A stretch of DNA of 18,477 nucleotides, from positions 1 to 18,477 of the forward strand of contig URMQ01000023.1 of the NCBI GenBank assembly GCA_900548955.1, read 5' to 3'. The notes beneath the pieces are model-generated. The model was given only the letters and a program-made list of their open reading frames with translations. It ran no database searches and was not told where the DNA came from. The translations under genes were made by a program, and so were the position numbers. Below, piece after piece: positions 15,342 through 18,477 of the stretch (position 1 is the first letter of the stretch; each line of letters starts with the position of its first letter). Source of the DNA: an uncultured Eggerthella sp. Its GTDB lineage: Bacteria; Actinomycetota; Coriobacteriia; Coriobacteriales; Eggerthellaceae.

Positions 15342-16643
15342 TTAAGCTGGATCTTGATCGATTGAGTTAGTGTCTAGCTTTCTGACGCTCTTAAAAGCAG
15401 CTATAAGAATGCCAATGAAAGCACACAGGATTCCATCAACAACAAAGAATGGGGCAACACCCATGAATTCTGCAAAAATACCACCTGCGGCTATTCCAAC
15501 GGGACCAGCAAGTGCTATTCCGGTATTAACTAACCCTATGACGCGCCCCATGGTTTCTTCGGCAGTGTTGCGTTGGATAAGGGTCATCATAGGTCCGTTA
15601 AACCATGCGGATACGAGACCCATTCCTGCACATAAGATTGCAAAAATCCAAAACATGTTTGGAGAAATTAAGCCCGATACTGAGCATAATAATCCGAAGG
15701 AAATACAAGCAATAGCTATTAAACGGGTAAGTTTTTTACCGCCGCCCCATACCATAAGAATACTGGAGCCAATTAGTAATCCAGCTGCAAAGGTAGCTTC
15801 TGCAATGGAGGCCATATAGCCATCACCCTGAAAATAATCGAAGGTCATCAGGGGGTAAAGTGAGCTCATGGGGCTAAAGCATATCATTCCTAAAGTAATA
15901 AGAATGATGAGCACAAATAGCCCGCGTACTCGCTTAAGGGTAACCCAGCCTTCTTTAAGATCGGCAAGCACATGATGTTTGTCGGATGTCGATTCGTTGG
16001 AAGTGTTATCACTAGACTGCGTGTTTGATGATAGGGAAGCGCACTTTGTAGAGGGTACTTTCGCTAAAAGCATTCCTGCGCATGCAATAAGGGCACCAGC
16101 AAAATCCAATAACATTACTGAATGAAATCCCACAACGGTATAGAAGAAGATGCCTAATACAGGTGCCGCCATGCCGGACACGCTGAGCAATAACTGATCA
16201 AGAGTGTTAATACGAAGCAAATGTTTTTCGGGTACCAGCATAGGCATAAGCGCCATTAGGGCAGGATAGTGAAATGCTTGGGCAGCACTTCGGATAATAA
16301 CCATTACCACAATGGCAGCAAACGATACCTGGCCAAACAAGATTATTAAGCCAAGCGCAAAAGATGCTAATCCGCAGATGGAATCAGCGAGGATAATCAA
16401 GTACTTTCTATTAAGCCTATCTGCAAGGACGCCGCCGAAAGGCGAAAGTAGCCCTTGTGGAAGGTAGGCACAAATACTTAAAAATGAAAGAGCAAGTGCA
16501 CTTCCTGTGCTTTCGGTTACATGCCAAATAGCTGCAAAACTTGCCGCATAGCTAGTGAACATGGATACGGCTTGTCCTGACCATATAACAGCAATGATTG
16601 CTAGCCAATGTTTTGGCAGTTCACGTCCTGTTGCGCTTTGCAT
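15342..16643 (-). CDS. MFS exporter, Mef-like
   Basis: A 433-residue, 12-helix major facilitator protein. The N-terminus, WSGQAVSMFTSYAASFAAIWHVTESTGSALALSF (about 21-54), and the loop 2-3 motif LSPFGGVLADRLNRKYLIILAD (66-87), follow the MefA/enterobactin-exporter (MFS_3) branch, which pumps macrolides or siderophore-like compounds outward by proton antiport. A polar Ser/Asn-rich loop (about 197-228) separates the two six-helix halves. A second-half motif, FNGPMMTLIQRNTAEETMGRV (about 346-366), is also typical. The ATG at 16643 has only a weak AGAAAG site, but no better start is near. The gene converges on the UvrA-like gene. The neighbouring intergenic DNA (16644-16911) is AT-rich with TATATA stretches that could serve as its promoter. 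The substrate is not determinable. Confidence 0.9.
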   Translation of the reverse strand: MQSATGRELPKHWLAIIAVIWSGQAVSMFTSYAASFAAIWHVTESTGSALALSFLSICAYLPQGLLSPFGGVLADRLNRKYLIILADSICGLASFALGLIILFGQVSFAAIVVMVIIRSAAQAFHYPALMALMPMLVPEKHLLRINTLDQLLLSVSGMAAPVLGIFFYTVVGFHSVMLLDFAGALIACAGMLLAKVPSTKCASLSSNTQSSDNTSNESTSDKHHVLADLKEGWVTLKRVRGLFVLIILITLGMICFSPMSSLYPLMTFDYFQGDGYMASIAEATFAAGLLIGSSILMVWGGGKKLTRLIAIACISFGLLCSVSGLISPNMFWIFAILCAGMGLVSAWFNGPMMTLIQRNTAEETMGRVIGLVNTGIALAGPVGIAAGGIFAEFMGVAPFFVVDGILCAFIGILIAAFKSVRKLDTNSIDQDPA

Positions 16644-16900
16644 TCTTTATAACTTTCTATCTTGAGCCTGGGAATTATTATTATTGCTAGATTCGGTGCG
16701 TTTGTTGCATATATAGTGTATTTGCTAAGTATATATAAAGCGTTGTAGCTAGCATGGATTTTGCGGGAATATTGTAAGTTGATGATCTACTTTGCATAAC
16801 TAAATCTTTACATGCTTCTTACACTTTAACAACGGCAAACGAATATCCTGATGTAATACGCCAGTTGAAGGTAGGCTTAGGTTAAACGAATTGCTTAAGC

Positions 16901-16906
16901 AGGAGG
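16901..16906 (+). promoter_or_regulatory. Strong Shine-Dalgarno site that sets the GNAT start
   Basis: AGGAGG with a 5-nt spacer before the ATG at 16912. An in-frame TTG at 16891 would put this site inside the coding sequence and is rejected. Confidence 0.8.
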
Positions 16907-16911
16907 ATGCA

Positions 16912-17379
16912 ATGGACTACATTATTCGCGAAGCTACAAGCGCCGATTGCCAGGCAGTTTATGATTTGGTTTGCGAAATGGAAGAAACAGAGCTTCCATT
17001 CAAAACTTTTCGTTGTATCTATTTTAAGCAAGTAACAAATCCTCGTTATGAATGCTTGGTGTATGAAGAATCGGGCAAAGTTTTAGGAATGATTAATATT
17101 CGCTATGAAAATCAGCTTCACCATGCAGCATGTATAGCTGAAATTATGGAGTGTGCCGTGGATGCGTCGGTTCGCAGCAAGGGGATTGGCAAACTTTTAC
17201 TAGGTGCAGCGTGCGATCACGCACGTAACTCGGGCTGTATCCAAATTGAAGTTGCTTGTAATCAACTTCGCGAAAAGGCGCATCACTTTTACGAGCGAGA
17301 AGGCATGAATAACTTCCACTTCAAATTCTCTAAGCAGCTAACGGGTAAAGTTGCTATGCAGAACGCAATTGGATTATAG
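16912..17379 (+). CDS. GNAT-family N-acetyltransferase
   Basis: A 155-residue GCN5-related acetyltransferase. It transfers acetyl from acetyl-CoA to an amine; the acceptor is unknown. The fold is clear: IIREATSADCQAVYDLVCEMEE (4-25) as strand and helix 1, LVYEESGKVLGMINIRYE (49-66) as the central hairpin, and IAEIMECAVDASVRSKGIGKLLLGAACDHARNSGC (79-113) with the pyrophosphate-binding RSKGIG motif A. Near the end, AHHFYEREGMNN (129-140) is the typical motif B. The last residues are slightly longer than in many members. The gene stands alone on the plus strand, 198 nt before the next gene. Confidence 0.92.
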   Translation: MDYIIREATSADCQAVYDLVCEMEETELPFKTFRCIYFKQVTNPRYECLVYEESGKVLGMINIRYENQLHHAACIAEIMECAVDASVRSKGIGKLLLGAACDHARNSGCIQIEVACNQLREKAHHFYEREGMNNFHFKFSKQLTGKVAMQNAIGL

Positions 17380-17427
17380 GTTTTTAGTCGTTAAGCGTTA
17401 AAAAGTTTACTTAATCTAATTTATTTA

Positions 17428-17446
17428 TTTCCTTAGGCTAACTTTT
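17428..17446. promoter_or_regulatory. Candidate DtxR/IdeR-type metal box upstream of the P-type ATPase operon
   Basis: The centre TTAG-G-CTAA (17433-17441) is the exact core of the DtxR-family box (TTAGGTTAGGCTAACCTAA); by eye 13 of 19 positions agree, with the outer arms poorly kept. It lies about 130 nt before the DUF6110 start, so if functional it would control the metal-transporter operon. A TTAGGTTAA run at 16877-16885 before the GNAT gene is a weaker look-alike. Confidence 0.35.
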
Positions 17447-17577
17447 GCTGTATACCTAATAGTTAGTCATGGATAATTTCTGTAAACGATACTGCTTGGG
17501 TTTAGATGGCTTTAAGTGGCTTCAGCGCAGAAAGTGAACATGGCGTTATAGGTAGCAACTTGTTCTAAGGAGGAAAA

Positions 17578-18021
17578 ATGAATCCAGGATTTCTAATCGG
17601 TGCTGGCTTTTTGCTTGGAAGCGTTGGACTCAAAGCTGCAACCAGTAAAAAAGCTAAAAAGATCTATGTAAAAGGCATCGTTCAGGGCATGCGTGCCAAA
17701 GAAGAAGTTGAAACTATGATCGATGAAGCTCGAGCTGAATTTGATGATCTTTTAGCTGAAGCTGGATACGTAAAAGAATTTGAAGAAGGCGAAGAAGCTG
17801 TTTCGGCGGATGACGCTGAAGCTAATACTGCTGAAGATAATGATGCCGAAGAGGCAGAATCCTCCGCTCAATCAGAGAAAAAGACCAAAACAAAGAAAAC
17901 AGCCACAGATGATGCTGTTAAACAGGTTGCTAAAGCGGTAAGTGCTGCTGCTAAAACTGCCACCGGCAAAGGTGCTGGTAAAGGTGGGCGTGGTCATGGG
18001 TATGGCCGTGCTGGAAAGTAG
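17578..18021 (+). CDS. DUF6110 family protein with an unusual charged C-terminal tail
   Basis: A 147-residue protein. The N-terminal ~62 residues match DUF6110, a small family usually found beside heavy-metal P-type ATPases: a Gly-rich membrane helix (FLIGAGFLLGSVGLKAA, 5-21), then TSKKAKKIYVKGIVQGMRAKEEVETM and an amphipathic helix to about 62. What follows is not typical: an acidic segment (67-98), a Lys/Thr/Ala-rich histone-H1-like stretch (101-130) and a Gly-rich end with His and Arg (131-147). The tail is low complexity and probably disordered; it might bind metal or nucleic acid, but that is guesswork. A strong AAGGAGG lies 5 nt upstream of the ATG. The ATPase gene starts 5 nt after the stop, so the two are translated together. 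Confidence 0.85.
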   Translation: MNPGFLIGAGFLLGSVGLKAATSKKAKKIYVKGIVQGMRAKEEVETMIDEARAEFDDLLAEAGYVKEFEEGEEAVSADDAEANTAEDNDAEEAESSAQSEKKTKTKKTATDDAVKQVAKAVSAAAKTATGKGAGKGGRGHGYGRAGK

Positions 18022-18026
18022 GACCA

Positions 18027-18477
18027 GTGAAGTTTGAAATAGTGCATGAGGTGCCTGGTCGTCTCCGCGTTTCTTTCGGAGGGAAACTACCTGAATCTCA
18101 TGCATGTGTATTAGAGGAACATTTCGCTTCTATGGCTGCGGTGTCCAAATGCGTAGCATATCCTAAGGCAGGTTCTTTAGCGATAACCTACATGTTATCT
18201 TCTGAAGAGACCTTTGAACAAAATCGTGAATTGATTCTTCGTGAATTAGAGGAACTTGATCTTGTTCGCGCTGTTAAAGATTCAAACGCCACTTCACAAC
18301 AAGCCTTGGTTCGTGCGCCACGATTTCGGCATCTATTTGCTCGTTTAGCCAATATGGCTGTTGCTCATTATGGACGACGCATGATGTTACCTTTACCGCT
18401 TAGGTTTGTATGGACAATCTGGCGTGCAGTTCCTTTTGTCCGAGATGCTTTGGTAAGTTTAAAAAATCGTCGGCTTG
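18027..18477 (+). CDS. Heavy-metal P-type ATPase, N-terminal part only
   Basis: The frame opens with GTG at 18027, 5 nt after the DUF6110 stop with GGAAAG upstream, and runs off the window after 150 complete codons. The N-terminus FEIVHEVPGRLRV (3-15) is an HMA-like fold in the form seen at the start of Clostridia/Coriobacteria heavy-metal ATPases; it lacks the CxxC metal pair. A linker leads to RRMMLPLPLRFVWTIWRAVPFVRDALVSLKNRRL (117-150), which matches the segment before the first transporter helices in that subgroup. The ATPase core lies outside the window, so the metal (iron, zinc, cadmium, cobalt or manganese) cannot be told. The operon with DUF6110 supports the assignment. Confidence 0.85.
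   Translation, partial: MKFEIVHEVPGRLRVSFGGKLPESHACVLEEHFASMAAVSKCVAYPKAGSLAITYMLSSEETFEQNRELILRELEELDLVRAVKDSNATSQQALVRAPRFRHLFARLANMAVAHYGRRMMLPLPLRFVWTIWRAVPFVRDALVSLKNRRL

Noticed and set aside
15370..15819. 149-codon plus-strand frame inside the MFS gene
   Set aside because: It is antisense to clear MFS helices and has no start signal; a composition effect.
17381..17404. TTTTTA/TAAAAA stem after the GNAT gene as a terminator
   Set aside because: The six pairs are almost all A-T with a 12-nt loop and no GC core, so it would be too weak to call.

Overview
The window looks like an ordinary chromosomal stretch of a fairly AT-rich, Gram-positive-type anaerobe. The mix of families (a VanRS-like two-component pair, a VanZ-RDD fusion, a DUF6110 protein next to a heavy-metal P-type ATPase, a YARHG-domain lipoprotein-like protein, a UvrA2-like ABC ATPase), the good Shine-Dalgarno sites and the scarcity of clear stem-plus-U-tract terminators together fit a lower-GC member of the Coriobacteriia (Atopobium-type). 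A Firmicute cannot be excluded from this sequence alone. I see no rRNA, tRNA, CRISPR array, insertion sequence, phage gene or attachment site.

Layout. 1-589 is the 3' end of feoB (ferrous iron uptake). 655-1743 (-) is a VanZ-RDD membrane fusion, divergent from a LysR-type regulator (2028-2951, +). 3185-4729 (+) is a zinc-ribbon/single-TM/YARHG surface protein, followed 57 nt later by the DNA-repair methyltransferase ogt (4787-5335, +). ogt overlaps tail to tail with a TetR regulator (5306-5908, -). That regulator is divergent from a YhgE/Pip-like ABC-2-type membrane protein (6028-7338, +), and the gap between them holds a perfect long palindrome that is the obvious operator. A DUF6796-like membrane protein (7353-8018, -) converges on it. 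After a 359-bp gap comes an iron-containing (butanol-type) alcohol dehydrogenase (8378-9577, +).

9642-11709 (-) is a VanS/VanR-like histidine kinase and response regulator. They share a 157-bp divergent gap with an exported C39/papain-like cysteine peptidase (11867-12577, +). The gap carries three CTTAAG boxes spaced one helical turn apart plus a fourth related box, the best candidate regulator-binding array in the window. 12617-15244 (+) is a UvrA-like twin ABC ATPase that lacks the UvrB-binding domain and carries an Asp-rich repeat insertion. It converges on a Mef-type MFS exporter (15342-16643, -). A GNAT acetyltransferase follows (16912-17379, +). The window ends with a probable metal-export operon: a DUF6110 protein with an unusual charged tail (17578-18021), then the N-terminus of a heavy-metal P-type ATPase (18027 onward). 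A DtxR-like half-conserved box lies upstream.

How it fits together. Several small regulator-plus-effector modules sit side by side: LysR/VanZ-RDD, TetR/YhgE, VanRS-like/C39 peptidase, and a possible metal-responsive site/P-type ATPase. Most effectors act in the membrane or envelope, so the general theme is envelope, drug and metal stress. No single large undescribed system is evident. The most interesting points are the CTTAAG array linking the two-component system to the peptidase, the UvrA2-like protein with its repeat insertion, and the tailed DUF6110 protein.
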